Of a stretch of DNA of 31,071 nt, positions 21,429-31,071 are shown in pieces; within the stretch, counting starts at the first letter, position 1, and each line of letters starts with the position of its first letter. Under the pieces are notes generated by a model. That model was not told the origin of the DNA, ran no database searches, and saw only the letters and a list, made by a program, of their open reading frames with translations. A program made the translations under genes and the position numbers. The DNA comes from Plakobranchus ocellatus. Taxonomy: Eukaryota > Mollusca > Gastropoda > Plakobranchidae. Location of the stretch: the NCBI GenBank assembly GCA_019648995.1, contig BLXT01004553.1, positions 310,011 to 341,081 of the forward strand, given 5' to 3'.

Positions 21429-22200
21429 TAGAGAGTCAGTTAGAATGAGAAAAAGGAGGGGGAGAAAGAGGGGAACGAAGAGAGGAAGAAGACAGGAGGG
21501 AGACACAGGACAGACAGAAAGACAGGGACAAAAAGGCAGTCATAGACAGAAAGAAAAAGAGCGGGGAGGAGTTGAAGGAGAGATAGATGGAAAGAGACAG
21601 ACAGAAAGATAAGCAGATAGATTCAGAGCTAAGAGACGCAACGAGAAAGAGAGCGAGGAACCAGAGAGAGTGAGAAGGATAGATAAGCGCACTAGTAAAT
21701 GAGGAGCAGAGGAAAAAGTAAGAAAGAGAAAAGAGAGGAGCGGGGGGAGAGGGGAGCAGGATGGCAGACAAAACAGAGGCAGAATGACAAATAAGAGAGA
21801 AAGATAAAGTAAATGACGGGGAGAAGAGGAAGAAAAGACAATACATACGGATAGAGAGTGAGGCGGACAGACTAATAGCCATTAATCAGAAGGAAAGATA
21901 GGGGAAAGGAGGGGATAGAGGAGAGAGAGAGAGTGAGAGGCAAAGAGAGAAAGACAGAGACAGAGTGAGGTAGAGAGAGAGACACAGATAAAGAGAGAGA
22001 AAGAGTGGTGAGGAGAAAACGGCGAGAGAGAAAAGAGGCAAATACAAAGAGACGAAAAGAAAGAGACAGATGGACAGAAGCAGAGGCACCGAGAGAAATG
22101 AGAAGCAGAGAGATACAGAGACACAGAGAGAGAGAGAGAGAAAGAGAAAGAGAGTGAGAGAGAAAAGACAGGCAGACAGGCTGGCAGGCAGGAAGACAAA
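21429..22200. repeat. About 770-bp homopurine-biased tract
   Basis: Nearly all bases on the plus strand are A or G, in GA, AGAC, GGAG and AAAG words with only scattered C/T. Long Ser/Leu-rich frames on the minus strand are by-products of the bias. It sits directly beside the oppositely biased TC block. Confidence 0.93.
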
Positions 22201-22242
22201 ACTGAGGCTATTTTCTTTCAGAAGAAAGTCAAAACTGTTTTA

Positions 22243-22389
22243 ATTACCGACGCGAGTCATAAGAAATTTAGCTAACAGGCGATTATGCCACCGTAACACA
22301 ATTGTGAAGGATGTCGATAGTTCAGTTTCCCTCCCGTCCCTCCTCTAGAGTCTCTGGTACTATTAGTTCCGTTATTGGTAGTATCAGCA
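22243..22389 (+). repeat. Dispersed repeat B, copy 1
   Basis: About 147 bp starting ATTACCGACGCGAGTCATAA and ending GTATCAGCA is repeated at 23594-23736 with scattered substitutions and small indels. Flanks differ between copies, so the boundaries are real repeat ends. Confidence 0.85.
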
Positions 22390-23418
22390 GCAGTAACATC
22401 ACAGCACAAGCAATATATATATTGCACGGCTAGACTTATTTCAAATACGAAAAGTGGAAACAAAACCATTTCATCTGGATTTAGATTGACTCGATTATGA
22501 ACTTAAGGCTCCCCTTGCAAATACCCCTGTTGGCATATTTGTACGAACAAACTTGAAATATTTTCTGTACGCCTCATCTTGTCCCTCTTCAAACATAAAA
22601 GCGACGAAGATCATATTTCACCACAGATTCTCTGGTCATCGTCTCTATTTTTTTTTACCCTCAGGTCAATGGTCGAGTTTTTCTAAGCTCAGTTCAATAT
22701 ACAAAAAGAATGGATTTGTATAAAGTATCACAGCTCTGGCTATGTAATTTTAAACGTGCCACGAGGAAAAAAGCCTGCTGTTTATAGGCCAGGCCTATAC
22801 AGTTATTATCTTTGCACCAGGCGTATTAGTACTGCTGATACAAGCCAATAAGAACCGTGTTATTCTACATTGTACTGTTTACATTTGAAATCTACAGGAG
22901 TGACCCTCGACTGGGAAGGTCAGTGACCTTTTCACGGTCCAGGGATAAAGGCAGTAAAAACTGTTTTCAACTTTTTCAATTTAATATAATACGTTTGGAA
23001 TATTTTAATCATAACTATCGTGTGCTTGTTTAATTTTCACGCACACGAAGTAAAGGGTCGATCTCTCGTACAAACTGCCGTTTCTATTCTAGTTATTTTA
23101 CTTGCTGTTTGAGCTTAGGAAAACTCATTATCCAGACCTTTTTGCAGTAATGAGTAGATCTGAAAGAAGGGCTAGGATTCAATTATGAATTACAAAAATC
23201 CAATTTCTCTAATTTCTTCCGTTGATGGGGCAGAGGAAAAACAACATGTATTGACAATTCATTTATTTTTCCTTTTTCTCCCTTTTTGTGTCTGTGTGTG
23301 TCTATGTTTTTGGAGCCAGTACAATAAAATATTATTTCAAAACCACAAGGTGAGGGGGTATGTGCCGAGGAAAAGTGCAGACATAAACACTGAGATACAA
23401 ATTATCTAAAAGCCCAGG
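22390..23418. other. Unassigned intergenic DNA
   Basis: No gene is seen. The only regular structure is a short GT-rich patch near 23286-23303. Confidence 0.45.
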
Positions 23419-23910
23419 TCTGCTTATGGCAAATAGAGTGAAAAACGTTTTTGTTGTTAAAAGTTTGGCCTGAGCGGCCGCCATCTTGCATTTTTGACAC
23501 CAATTTAAGTATTTACTGGGACGAGCCTAACTTAAAAAATTATTAACCCAAGAAACTCAAATTTGGTATGCAGAAAGTTCAAAGTATTATCTGATTACCG
23601 ACGCGAGTCATAACAAATTTAGCTGACAGGCGATTATGCCACGATAGCACGTTTGTGAAGGATGTCTATAGTTCAGTTTTCTGTCCCTCCTCTTGAGTCT
23701 CTGGTACTATTAGTACAGTAATTGGCAGTATCAGCATCTGCTTATGGAAAATAGAGTGAAAAAATCTTTTTTGTTAAAAGTTTGGCCTGAGTGGCGGCCA
23801 TCTTGAATTTTGGTTACTATTTTAAGTATTTACTGGGACAAGCCTAACTTTAAAAATCATTCCCCCGGGAAACTCAAATTTAGTATGCAAAAAGTTCAAA
23901 GTATTATCTG
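23419..23910 (+). repeat. Composite repeat C-B-C'
   Basis: Two direct copies of a roughly 175-bp unit, C (23419-23593) and C' (23737-23910), both start TCTGCTTATGG and end AAGTATTATCTG. They are about 87 percent identical by eye. They flank repeat B copy 2 (23594-23736) with no extra sequence at either junction. C includes a GGCCTGAGYGGC-CCATCTTG core. This could be a tandem duplication of a 318-bp unit or a small element with direct terminal repeats. Confidence 0.85.
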
Positions 23911-24341
23911 TGATATGTAGAGAGCATTTTTTTCTTATCTGACATACAAGAGACAAATCTATTTTTTTCTATTTTTCCATTTATGCGATTGGGTAGAGTT
24001 ACAAAAATCACACTTGTAAGGACCATGATTTTTTTTTATATCACGGTAAATGCAAAATCCTCTCTAGAGATCACAGTTTGTTATCTTGAGGGGCTCTATG
24101 CCAATTTTCAGCTCGTAACATGAATACTTTTTGCTCAAGGCGTGTCCCAAGATAGGGTAGGAGGCCAAAAATGACGAAATAAGAAAATAAGGCAACAAAT
24201 GTTTTGACATATGGATGAAACTGGAAATACACAACTCAAACTGTAAAAACACAAGAAATAGATAAAATAACCATAATAAGGCATGAATTTAAAAAAATTT
24301 TAATTTTTTTAATAGGCTTACATAGAGAGAGGGGGACAGAG
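23911..24341. other. Probable 3' non-coding part of the adjacent transposase relic
   Basis: No gene is seen. The stretch lies between repeat C' and the end of the minus-strand transposase relic, so it may be that transposon's 3' untranslated region; no terminal inverted repeat can be confirmed. Confidence 0.3.
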
Positions 24342-24760
24342 TCAAAATCCCTCGGGCAAATAGGAGGGGCCACCTTCTGCTCTAATGGCATCCTGCTGAG
24401 CTCGCTGCTGAGCCTGTTGCCTCAGCGCATGTCTCTTTTTTGCTGGTGCCTCATGAGCTGCCTCAGCCTTCCTTATTCTGGTCTTGTCCCTCTTCTGGCC
24501 TGGGCAGATGGTGGCAGAGGTGAGTGCACAGCCAACTGCTCTGAAGAAGAGGTGGCTGCCTGAAGAGCCCATATTTACCCACGACCACCGTTACTCCAAA
24601 AGTGACTGCGGAGTCCAGAGAAGGTGTGATTTGGGTATTTGGCCATATCTCAAATGCAAAGACTCATTCGAGTTTTGCATTTTGCTCAAGAGGCAGAGAC
24701 CAAGAGGGGCAGAGTCTGTTAGACGCTCGTAGACCTTCTTGACGTGAGGAGCAACATCAG
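24342..24760 (-). pseudogene. Transposase-like relic, C-terminal part (probably Mutator-like)
   Basis: The minus-strand frame running down from 24758 reads DVAPHVKKVYERLTD, then LSKMQNSNESLH and QIPKSHLLW, and ends at a stop. A second frame (24572-24342) reads GSSGSHLFFRAVG, RIRKAEAAHEAPAKKR and PSYLPEGF before its stop. The layout (YxRL, then KTQNANESLHSxIW, a basic Lys/Arg-rich segment and a terminal GGF) matches a widespread animal DNA-transposon family often annotated as Mutator-like transposase. NSNES in place of NANES and the frameshift near 24600 show decay. The superfamily name is from memory. Its upstream part continues beyond the LTR element at 30485. Confidence 0.65.
24756..24760. 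repeat. Target-site duplication ATCAG (left)
   Basis: The five bases ATCAG before the left LTR are repeated at 30485-30489 directly after the right LTR. Confidence 0.9.
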
Positions 24761-24969
24761 TGTCGTGTTTTACACGTTAGATTAGTTTACACTGCATGGA
24801 ACAGACAGCAAACATGAGGCGCCGACATCTTGTTCTCGTCAACAACAGCTTCCTTTATTACCAAAGAGACAGCACTCTATATCAATAGCATCACATAAAT
24901 ATAATTGGGTTATGTACCCTTGACCACAATCATGACAATGATAGATTGAACACACACAATAATACTACA
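24761..24969 (-). repeat. 3' LTR of the Ty3/gypsy element
   Basis: 209 bp, bounded by TG...CA on the plus strand and collinear with 30273-30484. A sense-strand AATAAA lies within it near 24853-24858 and may serve as polyadenylation signal. Confidence 0.95.
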
Positions 24970-24983
24970 TCTCCCCCCTTTAG
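24970..24983 (-). promoter_or_regulatory. Polypurine tract of the LTR element
   Basis: On the sense strand the sequence directly upstream of the 3' LTR is AAAGGGGGGAGA, the usual plus-strand primer site for this family. Confidence 0.88.
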
Positions 24984-26496
24984 TAAGATTACCAATTCTT
25001 TAAAACTAAAAGGTGCTTTAAATTTCAATTAAGTGAAATGCAAATTAGTTTGCTATCATTTTATGTTCCTTGCCAAAATTATAGAAAATAATTCAATTAT
25101 AATTTTTAACAAATTTTGTCACCAATAGGAAGCTTTGCAATTAATTGAATTAACAACAATTAACTCCCAATTCTTTGATAACACTGTGACACTTGATATT
25201 TAAATCAAATAAAATGTAAATCTTAATCAATATCCTAAGGTAGATTAGATTAACCAAAGTCTTTCTTTTAACTTAAAGTCTTTGATGGTGTCACAAACAC
25301 CAGAAATAAAAGGTTAATAATACCTCTGATGTAGGACGTTGAGTTCTTTAGATCTATATAGACCTAGCTGAAATAATGGAACTCTGGAGATTGTGTGAAA
25401 ACGTAAAAAACTGAGTTTATTTAACTCAACAGCAGGATATTAAATCAAACAATACTCACATAAGCCGTCGGTAAGAAAAAAAACTAGATCTAGCTCTATG
25501 AATCTGCGTAATCGCTATACAATGGTCTTACTGCAATCTCTAAAATCTCTGTGAAGTCTCTGCCTACTCTGTGTGATCTCTATGAACTCTCTGCCTACTC
25601 TGTGTCTTCTCTGTGTGATCTCTGTGTGATCTCTGTGTGATACCTTTACCAATTTTCTCCCGGTATTTATACTTTTTCCAAAAGAAAACTCTACAAATTT
25701 CTGGAAATCTATCCCATAATGCAAGCGTAGAATGTTCGAAAATATAGATCTAGAACATTACATCATAATCCTAAAATAACAAAAAAGCAGTCTTTAAAAA
25801 GACATTGGGGAAATCCTTAGGCTAAAAATAGAACATGAGTCACGTTCGTTTACGTAATGAATTCTCGTTCGCTTTGCATAAATTAACTTCTCTAAACTGG
25901 TTCTTTCTAGAATTCTCGAGTTGACGTGCGTTCAATAGCAAGCCCTAAGTCTAATTTTTTGTTACAGATGGTCTCTAAGTGCTTAATGTCTCTTGGTACG
26001 GTATTACTAGTTTGTAGTCAACAGTTTATGAATTAATAATTTTAAACACAATGAACAAACTGAAACTAAATTATGTCTCTGGTTGCTTGACAAATCTTGC
26101 GGCAACTGGGATGACTTGAGGTTAGCCCAAATGATTGACAGTGTTCTTGCATCAGGCCTGGTACTGGTTGTTCTCTAAGTTAATACTAACACACTTTTAT
26201 CTCCCATCTCTTCTTGGTAAAATTATAACTAATCTTCCACTTAACTAAAGATAATTTTCACTTTGATAAAGCTAAAGCTAGCTCTAGAAAATAGAATGTC
26301 AGCTTATGTGACCACTTAGGGATTATTATACCCTTGAACACAGTGTAGCCATAAAATATCTAATCACACAATTGGATGGATTATTGATCTGCATCTATAA
26401 TCTAATCATAACTGAACTTAAAATAAAACTAATGCCTATCAATCGCTAAATGCGACAAACTCTACACCTTCATGGCATAGAGGGTTAACACCACAA
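24984..26496 (-). other. Long non-coding 3' region of the LTR element
   Basis: About 1.5 kb between the end of pol and the polypurine tract has no recognisable gene. It contains AGATCTAG motifs and a short tandem array at 25550-25640. I see no envelope-like frame. Confidence 0.7.
25550..25640. repeat. Tandem CTCTGTGTGAT-type array inside the LTR element
   Basis: About eight imperfect copies of an 11-bp word, CTCTGTGTGAT or CTCTGCCTACT, include three adjacent near-identical copies at about 25608-25640. Confidence 0.8.
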
Positions 26497-29200
26497 TTAT
26501 TCACGATATCTTGACGGTTTGGTCACTGCTCTGCCTGAGCGAGTGACATATGGGCTGCCTGGAACTCCTCTCATGGTTGAGGATGAGGGGTTGGAATCTG
26601 TAGGCACTTGCAGTGGCTGTGCGGGTTGCACCTCGCTCTCTGATTTCTGGGATGTTTCTGGCACTGGCAGGAACTCAGGCTGTTCTGTCGCTGTGTTATC
26701 AGGCATAAACTCATGTGGATGCTGGTAGCCTGATGGGCAGAATCGCAGGTGTCTGCGGTTGCGTCTGACTTGTCCTCCTGTAGTCTGGACATTGTAGGAT
26801 CGAGGGGCGCACTCGTTCATGATTACCCCTGGCTGTTTCCAGCCCTTCTCGCCGTCAAGCTTGATGAGAACTGGGTCTCCTGGGTGTAGGCTTGGCTGCG
26901 GGTGTGAATGCTGGTCTAAGTATCTTTTCTGTGACACTTTCGCTCTTTCATCTTTGTACTTGAGCTGTTTGTGGTTCACCCCATTGGGCGAAAGGAGTTT
27001 AGGTATCATTGGTAGCCTTGTGCGTAGTCGGCGACCAAACGCTAGCTCTGCTGGGCTTTTCCCAAGCCATGGAATCGGTGTAGCTCTGTATGTCAACAAA
27101 GCCAAATGTTAGTCTGTCTATTGCAGTATTTTCTTGGCAGTTTGTACCGCCCTTTCAGCTTCGCCATTGGCTTGCGGGTAGTGAGGACTGCTCGTGATGG
27201 GATGAAAGTTCCACGCTGTAGCAAAGGTTTTGAATTCTTGTGATGTGAACTGTCTACCATTGTCAGATATAACAGTCTCTGGAATGCCATGCTGTGAAAA
27301 GTTCATTTTCATTTTATTTATCACTGTGTTTGAAGTGATATTACTGAGTTTGTTTATATCAATATATCTTGAATAGTAATCAACTGAAACAAGGTAGGTT
27401 TCACGATTCAGCTCACATATGTCAACTGCAACTTTCTGGAACGGACGATCAGGCAACTCTGATGTCATCAATGGTTCTTTTTGTTGAATTGGGCTCTTCT
27501 CAAGGCAATGTCTACATCCAGCCACCATCTGCTGAATATCTTTGGAGATCCCTGGCCACCACACTGCTTGTTTAGCGCGTTCTCTGGATTTACTGATGCC
27601 GGGGTGTCCATCATGGATACGATTCAAGATTTCCTTTCTCATCTTGTATGGAATGATGATACAGTCACCTCTTAGTAGAAGTCCGTCTACCATGCTTAAT
27701 TCATTTCTAACTCCATACAACTCTCTGGCTGCTAACTTGACATCTTCTTTGTACATAGGCCATCCTGAGGTTGTGTATTCAAAGGCTGTCTTCAAGATAG
27801 GATCTTCTTGTGTCTTTGCTTTTATTTCTTTCAGCTTTTCATCTGTAATTGGCCAGGTTGACGTTATCACATCAACATGAAACTGAATGTCATTCTGCAG
27901 GTTCTGTTCCACTTCAAGAGTTCTTGAACTTGTACTTGTAAAACAACGTGATAGGGTGTCTGACGTTACCATTGTTGGTCCAGGTCGATATTCTGCTTTA
28001 GGCTTGTATCTCATCAGCCGAATCAACATTCTTTGACATCTGATTGGAGTTTCTGAGAGATCCTTTGAGTTTATCAGCGGTACCAATGGTTTGTGGTCTG
28101 TGAGGAGTGTGAAGCTGTCTAAACCCATTAAATATCTTTCAAAACGTTCGCATGCCCACACTGAAGCTAAACACTCTTTCTCTATTTGTGCGTATTTCTG
28201 TTCAGCATTGGTGAGTGTCCGTGAGCAATAAGCAATTGGTTTAAGGCCATCATCAAATTCTTGCAGAAGGCATCCTCCTATTCCATACGATGAGCTATCA
28301 GCTTCAACAACTGTAGGTCTAGAGGGGTCAAAATAAGCTAGAAGTGGTGCTGTTGTTAGCATCTCCCTGATTTTCTTGAACGATACTGTCTGTTCTGGAC
28401 CCCAAGTCCATGCCATGTTTTTCATCAAAAGTAGATTTAATGGCTTTGATACTGTTGATAGGTGAGGCATGTATCTGCAAAGATAGTTGACCATTCCAAG
28501 GTATCTTCGGAGCTCTCTTCATAAAAAATCTTCCATACGGAGTGATGAATGTTGTGAGTTTGGCTGTATCAGGATCCAAGGGAAGCTGCCAAAATCCAGA
28601 CTGGGCATCAAGTTTGCTGAAGATTGTTGAGCCTCTTAATTGATGAATGATGTCGTCAAACATAGGTATTATATATTTTTCTCTTTGGACTGCTTGATTC
28701 AGTTTTCTCAAATCAACGCAAATCCGGACATCTCCATAAGCTTTGGGCACTGGCACCATTGGTGATACCCAATCAGTTGGTTCTGTAATTTCTTCTATGA
28801 TGTCTAGTTCTTTCATTCTCTCTAGCTCTTTCTTGACTTTGCTCTGTAACGGAATTGGCACTCTCCTGACAGTTGAAATGCTATATGGAGTTACATCGTC
28901 CTTGACCTTGATTTTGACTGGAGTGCATTTGACCATGTTGAATTTTACTTGATCTACCCTCTTGATCAGTTTTAATGCACTTGCTGTATCTCTGCTTAGC
29001 AGGTTGTCAACATTGTTTCCAATGACATAGATGTATGTCTTAACACCTTTTATTTCAGCCTCAAATTTTCCTTTCACTTCCAAGGCTCCCCCAGGGCTTG
29101 ATAGGTTAATATTTCCTTCCAACAGTTGTGGTTTCCCAAGCGATAACCAAGTTTGCTTGTTTATTATGTTTACATCTGCGCCAGTATCTATTTTGAAATC
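26497..29200 (-). pseudogene. pol region of the LTR element (fossil)
   Basis: Recognisable domains in sense order are an aspartic protease region, reverse transcriptase (VCVDLRKLN, LDAQSGFWQLPL), RNase H (ADSSSYGIGGCLL, TDHKPLV) and integrase. The integrase shows an HHCC finger (GHPGISKSRERA to CRHC), SDNGRQFTSQEF, NGEAERAVQ and a C-terminal chromatin-binding-like tail ending in a Ser/Pro-rich segment. This order is diagnostic for Ty3/gypsy. The region is broken and is treated here as a fossil. Confidence 0.93.
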
Positions 29201-30144
29201 TCATCTGTCTCTTTATCATCCGCAAGATGTGTGATGCTGAGAAGTATGCACCATGGCTCTGATGTTTTCTTTTTAACTGTGTCGATAAAGAAGGTTTCTC
29301 TTGCTTCATCTGTTACTTCATGGATTTGTTTTCCTCTTATATTTTGATTAGAGCTTCTCCAACTTGTAGGCTTCTGGTTGTACTTTGGTTTATTTTTCCT
29401 CCGGCCCTCGGTATGAGGTTTTGTATGGCAATTTTTGGCAAAATGATTTCTGCCTCCACACTTCATGCATTCTTCTCCGTAAGCAGGGCACTGCCTAGGT
29501 CCATGCTGTCTACCGCATCTACCACAGGCTGCTCTTTGGTTTGAACTTGATCCAGGTCTAGGTTTTGGATTCGAGCTTGCTTTAGAATCATTTTTAGACA
29601 CTAGGTCTACAACTGCTTGAGCTTTCATTTGACTCTTTATCAGCTCATGTTGCCGCGCAGTTTCAAGAGCCTTCTTTAGGGTCAAGTCATGAATCAGCTG
29701 GAGTTTTTCTTTTAGTTTTTGATCAGTGAGTCCCACGACAAATCTGTCTCTAATAATCGAGTCTTCTTCTGCTCCATAATTGCAATGTCTAACCAGGTCT
29801 TTCAAAACTCTATAGAATTCTTCAATAGTTTCAGTTTCTCTTTGTTTCCTTTCTTGAAATTGTGACCTTTCATAAATAATGTTTCGTTTGGGTATGAAAT
29901 ATTTTGTAAGCTTTCCCATAAGGCAGTCGAACTTTGTGTCGGTTTCTCCCTCACCATCAAACTGCAAAGTTCTATAAATCTTTTCGGCTTCCTGCCCCAT
30001 ACAGTAGATATGAGTATCTCTCTGAATTTCACCATCTTCCAGGTGAAGTTTTCCTGCCGTTCGAAACCTCTTAAATTCCGTCGACCATTCCGGCCATTCT
30101 TCAGGGCGAAAAGAGAATTTACGCGGTGGATCCAGTCTCATCAT
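29188..30144 (-). pseudogene. gag region of the LTR element (fossil)
   Basis: A 318-residue frame begins MMRLDPPRKFSF, continues through a retrotransposon-gag capsid-like domain (YERSQFQERKQRETETIEEF, then LKDLVRHC) and carries two zinc knuckles, CGRCGRQHGPRQC and CMKCGGRNHFAKNC, followed by a basic tail. This is the standard gag layout of this lineage. Confidence 0.9.
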
Positions 30145-30261
30145 TGTGACTGGTTTCAGATACTAGATCTACTAGTAGATCTATGGATAAATTTAAATAA
30201 ACCTCTCTTGAGATACTCTACAACCTTTTTAATATTATTGGCGGCCTTGGTCCGTAGACAA

Positions 30262-30272
30262 TTCTGACACCA
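30262..30272 (-). promoter_or_regulatory. Primer-binding site, tRNA-Leu type
   Basis: Directly after the 5' LTR on the sense strand is TGGTGTCAGAA, complementary to the 3' end of animal tRNA-Leu (TTCTGACA plus CCA). Confidence 0.85.
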
Positions 30273-30484
30273 TGTCGTGTTGTTTTACACGTTAGATTAG
30301 TTTACACTGCATGGAACAGACAGCAAACATGAGGCGCCGACATCTTGTTCTCGTCAACAACAGCTTCCTTTATTACCAAAGAGACAGCACTCTATATCAA
30401 TAGCATCACATAAATATAATTGGGTTATGTACCCTTGACCACAATCATGACAATGATAGATTGAACACACAAAATAATACTACA
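30273..30484 (-). repeat. 5' LTR of the Ty3/gypsy element
   Basis: 212 bp, nearly identical to 24761-24969 and three bases longer near its TGTCGTG end. Confidence 0.95.
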
Positions 30485-30489
30485 ATCAG
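30485..30489. repeat. Target-site duplication ATCAG (right)
   Basis: Matches 24756-24760 exactly and abuts the right LTR. Confidence 0.9.
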
Positions 30490-30610
30490 CATTAAAAATG
30501 ACAACTGCTGGCGTTCGTGCAGGGCTGGGTCAACCGGTCCTGCCAGCAGGACTCTCTGGTACCAGAACCAGAAATCCTCTCTCTTGGGGCAACTGTCATG
30601 TTGGGGCTCC
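30485..30610 (-). pseudogene. Transposase-like relic, upstream part (probably Mutator-like)
   Basis: Minus-strand fragments read REDFWFWYQRVLLAG and, in another frame, ARTPAVVIFNAD close to the LTR junction. They resemble the EDSWCFFQRALAKG block that lies upstream of the YERL/NANES block in the same transposon family. Sense order and orientation agree with the part at 24342-24760. Frames are interrupted, so the gene was probably already decaying. Confidence 0.5.
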
Positions 30611-30660
30611 TTCCTGGTGCTGACACTGATCTAGTTCTTACTATGTCCCAGAACCTCATA

Positions 30661-30745
30661 ATCTAGAGATCTCGATCTAGATCTAGATCTATCTAGTCCC
30701 AACAGCAAGTTGATTTCTAGACATAGATCTACATCTAGGTCTACT
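30661..30745. repeat. TCTAGA/AGATCT-rich palindromic cluster
   Basis: CTAGAGATCTCGATCTAGAT and further GATCTA/TCTAGA words are packed into about 85 bp, as at 6331-6425. Confidence 0.75.
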
Positions 30746-31071
30746 TCTACAAAATTTACGATAAACAAGGAAGAAAAAAGGCTTGATTCGTTCAGTTCTT
30801 GAATGGGCGATTTCAATGGTACTAAATATGATATAGTTTGTAGCGACAACGGTAGAGATCTAAAAGCTCAAAGTTGGGGTTTTTCCCATTTTTTCTCACA
30901 TTTTAGTGAAAAAAGTGCCTCAGAAATGTTTTTTTAAACTATTTACGTGTTTTTTGTGTACAGAGGTTCATTTCAGAAGATGTTTTATGCACATTTTCGA
31001 CCAAAACCAAAAAAATGATAATTTTAAGAAATGAATGCGCCAGTTGTTTTTTTTTTTGTTTTTTTTTTTTT
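30746..31071. other. Unassigned AT-rich right end of the window
   Basis: No gene is seen. The window ends in a T-rich run. Confidence 0.5.

Larger units (their letters stand above)
24761..30484 (-). mobile_element. Ty3/gypsy LTR retrotransposon (mag/SURL-like), broken, recent
   Basis: This is an element with complete ends, 5,724 bp long, lying on the minus strand. Its parts in sense order are a 5' LTR (30273-30484), a primer-binding site matching tRNA-Leu, gag, pol in the order protease-RT-RNase H-integrase (the Ty3/gypsy order), a 1.5-kb non-coding 3' region, a polypurine tract and a 3' LTR (24761-24969). The LTRs are 209 and 212 bp, start TG and end CA, and differ by about one substitution and one 3-bp indel, so the insertion is young. 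ATCAG duplications flank it. The coding region is broken, with about three interruptions. Short LTRs, a Leu PBS and a zinc-knuckle gag suggest the mag/SURL lineage, which is inference. It lies within an older DNA-transposon relic. Confidence 0.95.

Noticed and set aside
21436-22199. Long minus-strand Ser/Leu-rich frames suggestive of membrane proteins
   Set aside because: They are by-products of the homopurine bias; no start context, motif or stable domain is visible.
23419-23910. CRISPR-like or LTR-retrotransposon reading of the C-B-C' repeat
   Set aside because: There are only two direct copies, with a 143-bp spacer that is itself a repeat. There are no TG...CA ends, primer site or polypurine tract, and the genome is eukaryotic.
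24064-24252. 62-residue minus-strand frame next to the transposase relic
   Set aside because: It is hydrophobic and AT-driven, has no motif and lies in what is probably the transposon's 3' non-coding DNA.

Overview
This window looks like a stretch of an AT-rich, repeat-rich invertebrate nuclear genome. Spliced genes with GT-AG introns, long simple-sequence arrays, LINE, SINE, piggyBac and LTR-element remains, and the lack of any bacterial operon layout all point that way. Frequent AGATCTAGATC-type motifs and a CYP2-like P450 with few introns suggest a mollusc, perhaps a heterobranch gastropod; that assignment is inference only. Short runs of N (7823-7824, 8021-8023, 15583-15596), two of them interrupting simple repeats and one ending a G run, show a draft assembly that failed in low-complexity DNA.

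The one confident host gene is a cytochrome P450 of the CYP2 clan on the minus strand. I resolve three exons: 17550-17321, 16608-16494 and 12259-11060. The middle exon is only 115 bp and is found by homology and splice sites. The joined product is 514 residues with every P450 hallmark (N-terminal anchor, proline hinge, AGTET, KETQR, heme Cys453) and no break. Its 4.2-kb second intron holds the decayed 3' end of an RTE-like LINE (12765-13325) and an N-terminal piggyBac relic (14960-15480), both antisense to the gene, and a GAT microsatellite. About 1 kb of pyrimidine-rich microsatellite DNA lies just upstream of its start codon.

Region by region: 1-8270 is mostly intergenic, with microsatellites, a 27-bp-arm hairpin (1085-1160), the end of a minus-strand LINE (2589-2900) and a weak orphan exon (3872-3998). 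At 8270-10190 is a decayed zinc-finger/RT LINE between imperfect direct repeats. The P450 locus is 11060-17550. Simple repeats, a possible LINE tail and a tRNA-derived SINE with an expanded poly-C tract fill 17700-20000. A roughly 770-bp homopurine tract is at 21429-22200, and a composite family of dispersed direct repeats at 22243-23910. From 24342 to about 30660 lies a DNA-transposon transposase relic (probably Mutator-like, minus strand) split by a complete-ended Ty3/gypsy LTR retrotransposon, also minus strand (24761-30484). That element has near-identical LTRs and a 5-bp target duplication, so it is a recent insertion into an older relic.

I did not find a clearly undescribed biological system. 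The best leads are the long hairpin at 1085-1160, the direct repeats bracketing the LINE relic, and the composite repeat at 23419-23910.
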